A stretch of 64,000 nucleotides of DNA from CAVQFB01 sp963711675 (GCA_963711675.1 CAVQFB010000017.1:185715-249714); one strand, 5' to 3'. Counted from the first letter of the stretch, positions 9,068-20,865 are shown. Made by a program: numbers and translations. Notes: generated by a model not told the origin, from the letters alone.

Positions 9068-9432
9068 GTTCAGATCTCCTTCAAGATTGGTGTTGTTGTG
9101 GCCGCCCCCCATCCGCACATTCCGCGCCGGCCTGGATTGGAACGGCTACCGTTGCGGACAGCAGTGCACGATTCTGTCTCAAGACGTTCGACTTGGCAAG
9201 TATTTTGACGCATTGCGCGTGCCCCTTGACCTACGCGCCCGCAGAGTGTTGCCTGCCCCCGCCAAACACTCTGTTCGTAAACGGCACCTGCCGCGATTTG
9301 GCGGTCAAAACAGCCTGGTCGGCACTTACGAATAGTGCATTGAAGTAGCGGGTACGAGTTGAAGCGGTGACTGTGACCAGATTCCCGGGCGAGCCTCGAG
9401 GAAGTTCCTCACTTGCGCTATTGGATTCCTGT
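9068..9432. other. Intergenic region, 365 bp
   Basis: No gene is supported here. On the minus strand it is the upstream region of the secreted-protein gene. TTGCCA and CAGAAT with a 17-base spacer near 9170-9205 is a possible but weak sigma70-type promoter. A short palindrome GAGGAAGTTCCTC lies near 9399-9411. Confidence 0.4.
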
Positions 9433-11035
9433 TTACCAAATCAGCCAGTAGAGTACGACGGTGATGGCTGAGAGGACGACCAGCTGCAATCGCCAGTCAA
9501 AGATGCCGCGAAAGGCCTCGGATTGCCCCGTCCAACTCACGGTGAGCTTCTCCAGTTTTGCCGGATCAGTCTTTTTGGTAAAAGATGACACAGCGAACAT
9601 CGTAACAACGCAAGCGATACTCCCCCACAGCCCACGGTAGGTGTAGTTGAGCGTTAGCTTGGTATGCAGCCAGGGAAACAGCTTGCTTCCCTCCTGCACT
9701 CCAATCAGCTGATCCGTTACGAACAAAGTCGCCAGGACGCAGCCCACAATCACCGAGGCGAGTGCACCCATTGCGGTCACGCGCTTGCTCAGGACGCCGA
9801 ATATGATCGCCGGCGCAACGGGCATGATCAGGTAGATAGACACGGTCTGTAGGTATTTGTAGAGGCCGTCGGGTGTCTTATAGACGGCATAAGCCGCCAT
9901 GACACCGAGTACGGTGGCAATTACAATCACACACCGTCCCAAAAGAACCTGAGCCCGTTCGCTGGTTTGAGGGCGAAGGCGCAGAATGAAATCGCGTACG
10001 GCGAGGGTTGAAACAGAGTTCATGACCGACAACGTTGAGGAAATCAGCGACGCGAGCAGAGCGGCAAGAACCAGTCCGCGGATTCCGGTTGGCAGCAATT
10101 CGTTCACCAGCGTCACGAATGTTGTTTTACTCTCGCGCCCGGGAAAGAGGGCCAGAGCAATCACTCCAGGCAAGGCAAAAATGAATACGGGGAAAAACTT
10201 CAGGACAATGGCGAACATGCCGCCCCAACGTGCCTGGTCAATATTGCGGGCGCCAAGAACACGCTGAACATTTACTTGGTCGACGCCCCAGTAAAAGATG
10301 CCGCCATAGAATGCGGAAAGGATGACACCGACAAATGGATAGTTCGGATCATCGTAGGGACGATGGATATGCATTGCCTGAGGCACGTGCGAGACAAGTT
10401 CGTGCCATCCGCCAACCTTGTGCAACCCGGTGAGCACCATTACGGTGCAGCCTAGAATAATGATGCCGGTCTGAATCGAATCTGTGTATGCGATAGCAGT
10501 AAATCCGCCGATGATCGTCACACACGCGGCCACTCGCTCCCATGACCCAGACCACGGTCATCACGTCCCAGCCAAGCAGGCCGCGCAGTACCAGTGCGCC
10601 GGCATAAAGGTGAAAGGCCATCTTGGTGGTGATGGAGATAACCAGCATCAGCGCCGAAAATAAGATGCGGGCTGCCGGATGGTAGCGCGTCTCCAGAAAT
10701 TCCGGGGTCGTAAATACCCGGTTGCGAATGTAAAAGGGATAGAGAAACGCCGCCGCAAAACCTACGCATATACAGGTTGTGAGTTCTACCGTGCCTGCCG
10801 ACAGCCCGTACCGATAGGAATCGCCCGAGAGACCTACCAGGTGTTCTGCGCCGATATTGGTGGCGAAGAGTGATGCGCCAACGAGCGGCCAGGACAGGCT
10901 GCGGTCCGCAAGGAAGAAGTGAGCGCTATCTACAGACGATTTCTTCCGGATGGCCAGATATAAGCCGAGGAAGATGCTTGAGCCCAAAACGACCAGACAA
11001 ACACACCAGTCGATTAATTGCAGCGAAAAGGACAT
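9433..11035 (-). pseudogene. Sodium/solute symporter (SSS/SGLT family), split by one frameshift
   Basis: Two overlapping frames make one symporter of about 530 residues: 11035 to about 10545, then about 10533 to 9433. The first half has the SGLT-like hallmark stretches FFLADRSLSWPLVGASLFAT and NIGAEHLVGLSGDSYRYGL. The second continues with GGFTAIAYTDSIQTG and GVDQVNVQRVLGA, as expected for the following helices. The switch needs one extra base in or near GGGAGCGAGTGG (minus strand, about 10530-10545). SSS proteins import sugars or related solutes with sodium. It is the last gene of a run with a TIM-barrel isomerase and a Gfo/Idh oxidoreductase, so a sugar or sugar-derivative substrate is likely. 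The break may be a sequence error. Confidence 0.85.
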
Positions 11036-11080
11036 AGTTGGCCCATTACCTGTGTTACTGGATTCAGATTTCTGTTCTGT

Positions 11081-11953
11081 TTAGAAGCGAAGGCGCTCTA
11101 GATACCCATAACTGACGCGGGCGGTTTCAATCGAGTTCTTTGGGTTATCGTGCTCCACAAAGTAGTGCTTTATACCTGCTTGTTCTGAATGGGAGAATAT
11201 CCGCTTCCAGTCAATGACACCGCTGCCCACATCCGTAAGGACATCCATGCTTGCGCCCGCAAATCTGCCACCTCGTACCGTGGCGAGATTAGGGACCTTC
11301 TTCAAGTCTTTGACGTGCACCATCGGAAAGCGCCCGGGATAGCGAGCGAAATACTTCACGGGGTCTTCGCCACCTACCGTGATCCAGCACAGGTCCATTT
11401 CCATCTTTACCAGATTTGGGTCACACTCCGCCAACAAGATGTCGTAGGGAAGCTTTCCATCCGATGTGGGGATAAATTCGACCCAATGATTATGGTATGC
11501 AAACTGGATGCCGGCTCTTTTGCTGATTTCTCCGGCGCGATTGAAGGTCGCGGCAGCGCGCTTCCAGCCATCGGGCAGAGCTCGAACTTCATCGTCAATC
11601 CATGGATTGACGATGTAAGTGTGCCCAATCACTTTGCTGTCTTCAATCACCTTCGGCCAGCTCTCACCGAGGCTGGCATAGTTCACGTGCGTGGAGGGTG
11701 CGACCAGACCGTGGCGATCCAAAGCAGCACGCACAACTTTAGGAGGTTTGTCCAAGCCACCAAGCTCCACTTCGCGATAGCCGATGTTTGCGAGCTGAGC
11801 GAGTGTGCCCTCGAAATCTTGCTCCACCCGGTCTCGGACCGTGTAGAGCTGGATGCCAAGGGTCTCGATGCGGTGTTCATTTGAAGCCCAACTTAACTTA
11901 GGGGCCAGAATTGTCGCCGCCGCCATCGTGCCCAGGAAAGTACGCCGGTCCAT
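11081..11953 (-). CDS. Exported sugar phosphate isomerase/epimerase-like TIM-barrel protein
   Basis: The 290-residue product begins with a signal containing MDRRTFLGTMAAATILAP (twin-arginine-like, RRTFLG). The xylose-isomerase-like (AP endonuclease 2) barrel follows, with IQLYTVRD, FAYHNHWVEF, EMDLCWIT and YFVEHDNP. The His and Glu/Asp residues in these strands are the usual divalent-metal ligands of IolE/IolI-type epimerases and isomerases. AAGGAGGG stands six bases before ATG 11953. It lies 45 bases before the symporter and 49 bases after the Gfo/Idh gene, forming a three-gene unit. Exported pairs of a Gfo/Idh dehydrogenase and this barrel type are common in Acidobacteriota and Planctomycetes glycan loci. 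The exact sugar is not determinable. Confidence 0.82.
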   Translation of the reverse strand: MDRRTFLGTMAAATILAPKLSWASNEHRIETLGIQLYTVRDRVEQDFEGTLAQLANIGYREVELGGLDKPPKVVRAALDRHGLVAPSTHVNYASLGESWPKVIEDSKVIGHTYIVNPWIDDEVRALPDGWKRAAATFNRAGEISKRAGIQFAYHNHWVEFIPTSDGKLPYDILLAECDPNLVKMEMDLCWITVGGEDPVKYFARYPGRFPMVHVKDLKKVPNLATVRGGRFAGASMDVLTDVGSGVIDWKRIFSHSEQAGIKHYFVEHDNPKNSIETARVSYGYLERLRF

Positions 11954-12002
11954 TAACTTCCCTCCTTGTGCGTCACACTAACTAAGTCGAGAGCTGCAAA
12001 AG

Positions 12003-13358
12003 CTATCCTCTGATACGCTTGGCTGCGCTGTCCCACACCGCGGCAGTTTCCTTGAAGTACGAGTAATTTGCCAGATGGCAACCGATGGCCGCGTTGTTGC
12101 CGAATTCCTCGTCTTCGACCGTTTTCTTTCGCGAGCGAACCGCATTGAAAAAATTCGCTTCATGGTCCACAAGGTCGCTGTACCCGGACTCTACGCCGAA
12201 CGTTTCGCTCTCTTCTTCAACCTGGAACGGACGAGGCGACGGGTGCTCTTTTTGCCAGTTCGCAAGGTATTCATCGCGCAGTCGGGCAGGCCACCCATTT
12301 ATGGAGTAGCTCTCGGGCTCCGGCCGCGTGTCCTGCGGCGTGTAAGTCAACAGCGACTCCTTGATTATCAGCGTGCCTTTGGTTCCGTAAAATCCGAAGA
12401 ACTGTCCCTGATCGTTGTTCAGGTTGCAGCGAAGCATCACGCGGAAATTTGGGTAGTCATAGAAGGTCTGGATCAGATCCGGGAAGTCTCTGCCGTCTTT
12501 CCAGCGGAAGAGTCCGCCCGAAGACTGGGCGCGGCGCGCCACGGTATTCGTCCCCGTGATGAAATGAATCCCGGAAATCAAATGCACGAACAAATCACCG
12601 GCCAGGCCTGCGCCGTAATCGGTGAAACAGCGCCAGCGAAAAAAACGCACCGGATCAAACGGCCGCTTGGGTGCGCCGTCGAGGAAGGCGTTCCAGTCGA
12701 TGGTTTGCTCGCTTGCGTCAGACGGAATGGGACTCACAAAGGCCCCACCTGGAGAATTGCGGTCCCAGTACGCCTCGATCGCGTAAACGTCGCCCATTTT
12801 GCCGGAGTCGTAGATTTCTTTGGCGCGCGCGTAGAGTATGGAGGAAACGCGCTGGCTGCCGACCTGCACGATGCGATTGTTCTTCTGTGCGGCCTCGACC
12901 ATTGCGAAGCCGTCTTCCACTGTGTGCGACATCGGCTTTTCGCAGTACACGTCCTTGCCGGCAGCGCATGCATCCTCAAACACCTTACGGTGCTGATGAT
13001 CCGTAACCGCAATGAAGACTGCGTCAACGTCCTTGCGATCGAGAATCTGCTTGTAATTGCGTGTGGCGGGGAGAGTTTTCTTAACAGCTTCTTGCGCTGC
13101 CGTGTGGCGCGAGTCATAGAGGTCGCAAACAGCCGCGCACTCGACTCCCGGCACCTGCAGGGATGCCTGAAGGAGTTCACAGCCCCGCACCCCAGTACCA
13201 ATCGAGGCGAAGCGCACCGTGTCACTGGGCGCGATCCGCCGGTCCGATGCCCAGAGAGGCGCCGGCCGCAGTAAGGTGAATTTTCCTGCCACACCAGTGG
13301 CGGCTGCAGCACTTCCAACCAGCATGAACTCACGACGAGTCCAGTCACTGTTCTTCAC
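12003..13358 (-). CDS. Gfo/Idh/MocA family NAD(P)-dependent oxidoreductase, Tat-exported
   Basis: A twin-arginine signal (TRREFMLVGSAAAATG) leads into a Rossmann domain with VRFASIGTGVRGCELL, CDLYDSR and VDAVFIAVTDHQHR. The family signature CEKPMSHTVEDG supplies the conserved Lys. The C-terminal alpha/beta domain runs from about 185 onward. Such enzymes oxidise or reduce sugars, often with tightly bound cofactor when exported. The frame can begin at GTG 13364, but AAGGAG lies six bases before GTG 13358, which is preferred. It heads the unit Gfo/Idh, TIM barrel, SSS symporter. An IclR-type operator candidate lies 113 bases upstream at 13471. Confidence 0.87.
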   Translation of the reverse strand: MKNSDWTRREFMLVGSAAAATGVAGKFTLLRPAPLWASDRRIAPSDTVRFASIGTGVRGCELLQASLQVPGVECAAVCDLYDSRHTAAQEAVKKTLPATRNYKQILDRKDVDAVFIAVTDHQHRKVFEDACAAGKDVYCEKPMSHTVEDGFAMVEAAQKNNRIVQVGSQRVSSILYARAKEIYDSGKMGDVYAIEAYWDRNSPGGAFVSPIPSDASEQTIDWNAFLDGAPKRPFDPVRFFRWRCFTDYGAGLAGDLFVHLISGIHFITGTNTVARRAQSSGGLFRWKDGRDFPDLIQTFYDYPNFRVMLRCNLNNDQGQFFGFYGTKGTLIIKESLLTYTPQDTRPEPESYSINGWPARLRDEYLANWQKEHPSPRPFQVEEESETFGVESGYSDLVDHEANFFNAVRSRKKTVEDEEFGNNAAIGCHLANYSYFKETAAVWDSAAKRIRG

Positions 13359-13470
13359 GCTCACTCCTTCTCCGCGTCACTTGGCCAGCACATTCGGCGA
13401 GCTTGAGCGTAACGCGCTGAGCCAAGCCGGCGAGTATCGTACACCATCCCATACACTTTGTAGTCACGTG

Positions 13471-13483
13471 TCCGTAATACGGA
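13471..13483. promoter_or_regulatory. IclR-type operator candidate, site A (TCCGTAATACGGA)
   Basis: A near-perfect palindrome, identical to the site before the TonB receptor (24887) and closely matched at 23782 and 39628. It is in the short gap between the GH51 gene and the Gfo/Idh gene, so it could give the Gfo/Idh, TIM-barrel and symporter genes their own regulated promoter. No convincing -35/-10 pair was recognised nearby. Confidence 0.6.
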
Positions 13484-13515
13484 ATCGAGCATAGTTGTTT
13501 CTTCCGCGTAACGCA

Positions 13516-15877
13516 TCAGTTTTGCCGACGCAATTCGAGTTCAAGCAGCGTTACGGTAAAAGGAGCAAATTCGTACGCGAACTGCGATCCGCTGATGCTC
13601 GCTTTCCGAATTCCGACCGTAACACGGTGGGGCTGGTCGTGAGAGTTCATAGCCTCAGAATCAGGTCTCGGATCGCTATCGCCGAGAACGAACACTTCCC
13701 CTCCATTCACCGAGCCCAACGACGCATGCAAGTTGAATCGAACTCGGCGTGTGTCGCCAGTCGAATTCACCGCGTATATACGAAGCGTTTTGCCATCAGA
13801 ACTCAAGGTCGCATCTACGTCCGGCTCCTGCAGGTAAAACGAGAGCGAGTTAGGACGCTCGATCTTGAGCGGGAACGAACCGGCTGCGCGCTGGTACAAG
13901 CCTTGGGAATAGTAGGCAGGCGTGAAGTAAAGCCACGCTGGACCTGGCTCAAGAGCTCCGGAACCGAGGCTGTCGGAAAGATTCGAGCGGTTCGCAATCT
14001 CGACCAGATCGCTGTAGCGATGCAGGAGGTTCTGGTAGCGCGACAGACTGAGCGCATTGCCCATGGTCAGCAGCATCCCGCGGTTCAATCCAAACTCACC
14101 GCCGGTGGTGTTCCACTCGGTCACAGCAACACGGATACCTTTTCCTTTTCCGTCGCGAGCGATTTCCTCGCGCAGCCGCTGGAATTCTTCTTCTGTGCCG
14201 CTCAAGTCCCCAACCGAGTAATGATGGGGACTCAGGTAGTCGATCTCTCCATCGGCCATGCGCACGGTGTCGGACGAGGGAAAGGAAGACAGAATTTTGA
14301 TGGTGGGATCTGCACGGCGCATGGCTTCCCCAAACGCCTTCAGCGAGGCATCGTAATCGGACCCGCTGACTTCGTTGCCGATTTGCCAGTACTTAACCAG
14401 ATAGGGCGACGGGTGGCCGTTCTTCGCGCGCAACTGGCCCCATTTTGTAAGACTGCTGCCGTTGAAGTATTCAACCTCCTCGGCTGCGTCTTGCGGAGTC
14501 TTGCCCGTCCAGCGAACGCAAATCAGGGGCTCCGCACCGATGTACTGAATCAGCTGAACGAACTCTTCGAGACCGACAAAGTTCTCCTGCAAGCCGCCCC
14601 AGGGATCGTCCGCGTAAGGCACGCGCGTATCCCAGCTTCCTAATGTCTGCTCCCACTCAAACTGCTCAATGGTGCTGCCGCCAAAACGGACCACTCCCGG
14701 GTTCATGGCCTTGAGCGCCGCGACTACATCCGGACGCCAGAGGCCAAGCACCGCATTCGTGTCGATCAGATACACGCGATCCAACCAGAGTGCGCCCGGC
14801 CCTTCGAATTCGATCGTCAGCGTGGCATTTTGCACCGTGCGTTTCGCGGTCAGCAGGACTTCGGTGCCGCGCCAATCCGCCGTTCCGCGGCCGATCGAAA
14901 CCGGCCCGGCAATCATTCGCCCATCTCCGTGCAGAGACGCTCGAACCTGAACGTTGGCGTCACTGCGCAGGTGCAGCTTCAAGCGATAGGAGTGTCCCGC
15001 TTCCAAATAGAAACCGTCTTGGGAAATGCCGGCCCAGGTATTTGCCAGCGGCAATTCAATCTTTTGCGAGCGCTTGCCGTTGAATGGATTGTCGGTGTCA
15101 AAGGAATATCTCGGCGACATGCACACTGCCATCGGGATACCAGGGACGATAAGGTTTATCGATTTCCCGCTTGTAAGCCTGGGTCCACGGCGTCTCGGCT
15201 TCGAAGCTGGTGGAGACGACTTGTTGGGCAATCATCGAGGGCATCAAGTTATAGATCGGTTCGATGAACTGGCCGCCCTGCTTCAGGTCAATCGGAAGTT
15301 TGCTCAGCCGGGTGTCTGAAATGTTGATTTCTTGTTCTGCAAGAGATTCCGGCACGGGCTCGATCCGGATATCGTCGAACCACACTTTGCCAGCGCTGTT
15401 GTTGAACGCATTCAGGGCGACGCCGACTCTCCCTGGAGAAGGCACACGAAAAAGAACGCTTTCTCGTTGCCACCCTCCAGATCGAGGTGGCGCGCTGAAG
15501 CCCTGATCGCCAGCCTGCGCTTCAATTCCAATTCGAGGTGCGTCGTTGGGACTTCCAGAATCCGAGGAAGCTGCGGCCCTTATCCAACCGGTCAATCGCC
15601 ATAGGGTGCCAACCGGAAGAAATACTTCCTGGTGCAGAGTCACGTTAGTGGGATGCTCTGCTGCCACCAATAACGACTGGCTTCCCTCCTTGGCATCCCC
15701 TTTGTCCAGGCTGATGGAGAACTCCGGTTTGGCTTCGGAGGATTCAACTTGCCAGAATTCCGCGACGGTTGCGGCTTCAAAGCCCCCATCCTTCAGTGGC
15801 TGATTTTTTGCACCGCCAAAGATGAGCAGGGGGAGCAACGGAATCAGAAACCAGAAGCGAGCGGTTGGCATCCGCAT
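13516..15877 (-). pseudogene. GH51 alpha-L-arabinofuranosidase-like enzyme, split by one frameshift
   Basis: Two overlapping frames form one enzyme of about 785 residues. The first (ATG 15877, or GTG 15940, to 15098) has a signal peptide (ARFWFLIPLLPLLIF), a carbohydrate-binding jelly roll and the GH51 entry strand QFIEPIYNLMPSMIAQQV. The second (about 15125 to 13516) has NPGVVRFGGSTIEQFEWEQT, the acid/base motif WQIGNEVSG and the nucleophile motif VTEWNT, then a C-terminal beta domain. The frames join around 15100-15125, where one extra base explains the shift. GH51 enzymes release terminal arabinofuranose from arabinan, arabinoxylan or arabinogalactan. The neighbouring GH2 gene points to arabinogalactan-type material. 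No other frame damage was seen. Confidence 0.82.
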
Positions 15878-15961
15878 AGGTTTCTTGAGTCGACTAAGCA
15901 AACAAGAGGTGGACATTTTCCGGAACGAGAGTTCGATCACGATGCCCTTGGAGCATTCTTC

Positions 15962-18900
15962 TTACTTCGTTTCCGCCATAGTTGACGCGGGTTGCATTCT
16001 CTGCCGCCAAGCCGCCGATGTCTGGGGACTCAGCAGATACAGTTGCATGGCTCCGCGCAGGTTATTGTGCGCAACCCCCTGGCTCGGGTCATCGGGACGA
16101 ATGTCGCGTCCCTGGCCATAGTTCTGCCACCACTCTCCCCAGGCTGTGGCGGCGACCCCGCCGAACCAGTCGTTGACATTTACTTCGATCAGATCGGTGT
16201 CGATCGATGCGCGCAGATGCTGCGAGCCAATCGCCTCGATGCCCACGCCGTACCCGTCTTTGTCGGTAAGTGAGGCGAAAACAAAGTTGCGCTTGGTGCT
16301 GCGAAAGTCGTTGGTACCGATAGGAGTGTCGTCGAGCGCAAACGGTTGGATTGGAGGGACTGTTTGCGCCGCCGGAGCATGCGCCGTAGCCATGCCGTCA
16401 TTTCGCCCGATGTGATCGTCCGGATAGACGGTCCATTCGCCGAGCCGGTGCCATTGCAGCTTGTCACACCACAGGGGGACGCCGAACTGCAGGCCAACCT
16501 CACGGGCGCGTGCGTCCGTGCCCGTATAAGTGAAGTCGTAACTCACCTTGAGGCCGCCCTGAGGAGTGACGCGAAAGCGAAGTTCACCAGAGAGATCGCG
16601 GTAAGTTCCTGCTTCGATCACCTCATAGTCGTCGCCGGCAGGGCGAATCTCTAAGGGCTTGGTGAGCCGCCAAGTCTCAAAGATGGGAAACTCGTTGAGG
16701 CTGGCTTCGATCGGCAAAACGTGAAGTTTGGGCGTTCCGTATAAAACCGAATGACGATCTACCAGCGCTCGCCGAATGCGGCCATTCGTCCCATCGAAGG
16801 CGATCTCGAAGTTGTCGCCGAGGAATCGTTCCATCGGACCGCCCAACCAAAAATCTTCGTGCACATAGCGAAGCATAGCCGGCCTTGGTTGAGTGCGGGC
16901 GGAACTCGACGACGGGAGCGATTCCCAACTTGCATGCGATGTGGAATCACTAACTGGCCCTTGTTGTCCACAAAGCGCAGCGACAACATTTCGCCGGGCT
17001 TGGTCTGAGATCCCACCGGAATAGAAATCTTGCCCGTGCTGTGCGGCGCGATGTCAGGATGGAGTGTTCCGTGTTGATCGCCAATCGACCATTCCAAACT
17101 CAACTCTGAGAGATTGGTGAATTCGTAGCGATTGTCGACGGTGAACGTGGCGGGATCCCCAGGCATCCATGCAGAAAAGTCGGAATCCTGCAGGTGCACC
17201 GGCGACATAAGCATCTTCACGTGCCAGAACTCCGGCTTCTTGCGACGCCAACCGTCCACGACGCCCCAGGGAGCGTCGCCGACGATGCCACGTCCGGGCA
17301 TGTGATAAATGCGGTCCAAGTAGTGTTCCGGATTTCCGATTCCACCCCGTCCATATTCGGAGTCGCGGCCCGGAACCAGAAATATGTCGTCTACCCAGGC
17401 CCAGATCATGCTGCCCTGGACGTTGTTGCTGGTCTGCACCGCATCCCAAACCGGAATCAGCGGCGCAATGTAGTAGTCGCGGTCGCCAGGGTCAAGCCAC
17501 ACTTCTTTCGTGTCGCCCCAGAGGTCGCCCTGGAAGATGCAGAAACTCTCGTCCCAAATGATCGGCACTTTTACGTTTTCGCGCTCCTTCATGCGCGCGA
17601 GGGAAATCGGGTTGTGCATGGTGTCGAGCTCAAGGGTTGCGCTTTGGCCAGCGCTCGCCGGACGCGTGAGGTCCTGTTTCTTCACGAACTGGTGGGCAGC
17701 CTCAAAATCCGGTCCCCAGGTGCTTTCATTTCCCACCGACCAAACGATGACGCTGGGATGAGATCTGTCCCGATCCAATATCTCGGCAGTTCGTTGCACG
17801 AAGGTCGGCAAATAGCGGAGGTCAGAACTTTCATCCACCCAGCAGAAGGGACTTTCGGCCTCGACGTAGAGGCCGAGTTCATCAGCGTCGTCATAAAGAT
17901 CTTCGGCAGGCAGAATCACCTCGGTGCGGAAGGCATCGAGATTGGCTTCCTTCATCATTTGCAGATCGCGGCGAGCGGCCTCCGGCGTGATCGTGCGGCC
18001 GGTGAGAGGATCCGCTTCAAAATACCCGGTCCCTCGCAATTTCACCGGCACACCGTTGATCAGAAACTGGGTGCCACGGATCTCCACCTGGCGGAAACCC
18101 ACGCGGCGGGAGACAACTTCATTGGGCGCTGAAGCGCCAGATAGCTTGGCGCTCAGGGTGTAGAGGCGAGGATGCTCCGCCTCCCAATGTTCTGGGCCGG
18201 CGACGTGAAATTCCACCCGTTGTTCCAGGCGCGACCATGGAGCAAGCTTGATGTCGAGATGATCGTGTTGCGAGTGAGACGAGACGGCCTTCAGGATCCT
18301 TCAGGGAAAAGACAAGGGGAAGCACCATTGACCTCGTGGCCGGATTCGTTCTCGACGGACAAATCCAGAGTCAGAGTGGCATCTTTGTAGCTCGAATCGA
18401 AAACCGTCTGCACATGAAAACGCCGCACATGAGTTTCCGGCACGGCGAAGAGCATGACTGAGCGGAAAATTCCCGTGAGCGGGAAGTTCGCGTAGTAGCT
18501 CATCTTGTCCAGGTGAGACGAGATGGTCTCTTCACGGACCAGGACAGCGAGGAGATTGTCTCCGCCGACGTGCGCGGCATTGGTGACATCGAGTTCAAAG
18601 GGAGCGAAGCCTCCCTCGTGGGAGCCGACACGCTTGCCGTTGAGCCAAACCTCGGCTCCGCTGTAGACGCCGTCGAAAAGCAGCTTGATGCGGCGGCCTC
18701 GGAAGCTAAGCGGGATTTGCAGGTGCCGACGATAGCCTCCGGTTCCAGTCTGACTATCGAAGCCTTCCATCGCCCAGTGTGACGGGACCTTGATATCTTT
18801 CCAGTTCGCGTCGGAGAAATTCGTCTGAAAAAAACCCGGCTCTGGATCAGGCTTGAATCGCCAGGTGCCATCGAGGCTGAGTGGCGGTGCACTATCGTCG

Positions 18901-19676
18901 GGCAGGCTCAATCCCGGAGACAGATCTCCGGCTTGCACTGTTCGCTTGGCAGAAATACCGCCTGGAAGCTGTGCAGTGGCGGTTACATCACCCTCCAGGC
19001 CGACGGGCATTTCGACCTGATACATACCGCTCGCATCGCTTTGGGCGGAGGCGTGCCATGGCTTTCCACCGGCTGTCCCTTGTAATTGCACAACGGCATT
19101 CGCAAAGGGCAGCGTTCCGAAACCATCGGTCACAATGCCAAAAATATGATTGAGGAGATCGGAGGCGAGTTCGATTACCGGTGGATCAGTTCGATCGTAC
19201 ACCTCAATTTCCGTGAGGCTAACTTTGCCGGCGAAATTGGAGAAGCGAACGCCGCTCGTATTTAGCGCGGCGAATTGCGCAAGGATGAGACGAGGCAGCA
19301 GATGCTGCGAGTCGCCCACGGACTGCAGCAGGCGCCACCGGCCGCTGGCATCGCGCACTTCTAAGGTGACATGACTTAACTTCGGGTCCCCTTCCTGCCG
19401 GATAACGACTTCCTGCATTTCCATCGGGCTGGACCAGTTGAGTTCCACCCACGTGGTTGCCGGGTCGGTTCCATCTTTCGCGGTCCACTGCGAGTCCGTG
19501 AAAATTCCATCGGTAAGGTTCTCTGCCTTAGTGCCCTCGGACTCGCTGGAAACAGTCACCCGAGCCGCCCGAGCCAGGTTTCCGCCCGGCTTATCCTGTG
19601 CGCCGGCAGCGATGGCAAGAACAGCCAGAACGAGTACCACACGCAGGGTTTGGCGTCGCAGCATCGTGATCAGCAA
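15962..19676 (-). pseudogene. GH2 beta-galactosidase-like enzyme with discoidin domain, broken by several frameshifts
   Basis: Three long frames give one enzyme of about 1,220 residues. Frame one (TTG 19676 or ATG 19664 to 18291): signal peptide, an F5/8-type (discoidin-like) domain (RVTVSSESEG to LTEIEVYDR), and the GH2 sugar-binding domain (LDGTWRFKPDPE, VPSHWAMEGF, VWLNGKRVG). Frame two (about 18250 to 16935): GH2 beta-sandwich, TIM barrel with FLINGVPVKLRGTGYFEADP and the acid/base motif IVWSVGNEST. Frame three (16876 to 15962): C-terminal beta-sandwich resembling the small-chain domain. Short intermediate frames (FSLKDPEGRLVS near 18290; GIAPVVEFRPHS near 16920) suggest two single-base gains at each join. 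AAGGAG precedes the start. It lies between the GH51 gene and the dehydratase gene. Confidence 0.8.
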
Positions 19677-19716
19677 TCTCCTTATTTTTGCTTTACGCCA
19701 GAAAGTCGAGACGGCG

Positions 19717-20865
19717 TCACCGGCACATGTGCTGTTCCCAGTCTGCAGAGAACATGTTCAATTTGGCGTCGGGATTTTCCGGGTGAGCCGCGAATGTCGC
19801 CTCGTTCACCTCAATGCCCCAGCCCGGCGCGGTTGGCACGTCGTAGTACCCGTCCTTCACACGAGGAGTTCCTGACGTCAACTCTTCGCGCCAGGCAACG
19901 TCGTAATCCTGAAAGGTCTCGAGGATCAGGAAGTTTGGGATGTTGGCGGCGAGGTGAATTCCGGCCACAGTCTTCAGTGGCCCGTCGCAGTTGTGCGGCG
20001 CCACACTGACGTAGTGCGCCTCGGCAATGGCCGCGATCTTCTTGGTCTCCAGGAAGCCCCCCGAATACGTGATGTCCGGCTGTATGACGTGAGCTGCCTT
20101 GCGCTGCAGGAGATCGAGAAAGCCAAAACGGCTGTAGATATGCTCGCCGGTGGCCACGCGGAGAGGAGAACCCGCAACCACCTGAGCCATCGAATCATTA
20201 TTATGGGCGGGAATCGGTTCTTCGCACCAGGCTGGATTGTAGGGAACCATCGCGCGAATCGCTTCCAGCGCCATGATCGGGCTGAACCGTCCGTGGAACT
20301 CCAGCAGGATATCGACATCGTCGCCGATTGCTCTGCGAACCGTCTCAACCGTTTTGCATGCCCGGCGCAAATCGGCGCGAGTAATCTCCCGGCCGCCGGG
20401 ACCAAAAGGATCGAACTTGAGAGCTTTGTAGCCTCTACCTACGACGTCGCTACACCTGTCGGTGAGGTGCTTCAGGTCCTGAATGTCGCTATACCAGCCA
20501 TTCGCGTACGCTTTAACCTTGCTTCTGACTTTGCCGCCCACAAGGTTGAACACTGGCTGTCCGCAGGCTTTTCCGACGATGTCCCAGAGCGCCATCTCGA
20601 TGCCGGCCATGGCGGAGAACATGACCGGGCCGGTGTTGTGCTCAATCTGATAAAGGCGAAACCAGAGATCTTCGATGTCGAATGGATTTTGCCCGACGAC
20701 GTAACGCCTGCCGAAGTCGAGAATCAATTCGCGAACCGCAGTCTCCTTCCATCCCAGCGTGCCTTCGCCCCAGCCGACCAGACCAGAGTCGGTTTGAATC
20801 TTGACGAAAGTAAAATTCCGCCAGCCAGCGCCTATAAGAAACGCTTCAACTTTGACCACCTTCAT
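19717..20865 (-). CDS. Enolase-superfamily sugar acid dehydratase, D-galactonate dehydratase (GalD)-like
   Basis: The 382-residue protein has the capping domain (1-120) and MR/MLE barrel. Key residues follow the GalD-type plan: Lys150 in ALKFDPFG, Glu189 and His191 in LLEFHGRF, Glu215 in WCEEPIPAHNN, Glu241 in ATGEHIY and His291 in SVAPHNCDGP. These bind magnesium and take part in dehydration of an aldonate to a 2-keto-3-deoxy acid. Close relatives act on galactonate, but other sugar acids are possible. GAGG lies before ATG 20865. It is followed downstream by the GH2 and GH51 genes and preceded by SDR, MBL and aldolase genes on the same strand, so it fits the third step of a non-phosphorylative sugar route. 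Confidence 0.86.
   Translation of the reverse strand: MKVVKVEAFLIGAGWRNFTFVKIQTDSGLVGWGEGTLGWKETAVRELILDFGRRYVVGQNPFDIEDLWFRLYQIEHNTGPVMFSAMAGIEMALWDIVGKACGQPVFNLVGGKVRSKVKAYANGWYSDIQDLKHLTDRCSDVVGRGYKALKFDPFGPGGREITRADLRRACKTVETVRRAIGDDVDILLEFHGRFSPIMALEAIRAMVPYNPAWCEEPIPAHNNDSMAQVVAGSPLRVATGEHIYSRFGFLDLLQRKAAHVIQPDITYSGGFLETKKIAAIAEAHYVSVAPHNCDGPLKTVAGIHLAANIPNFLILETFQDYDVAWREELTSGTPRVKDGYYDVPTAPGWGIEVNEATFAAHPENPDAKLNMFSADWEQHMCR

Noticed and set aside
12075..13274. 399-codon plus-strand frame opposite the Gfo/Idh gene
   Set aside because: Antisense to a well-supported oxidoreductase; no domain pattern.
13495..14643. 382-codon plus-strand frame opposite the GH51 gene
   Set aside because: Antisense of the catalytic domain; low-quality composition and no start signal.
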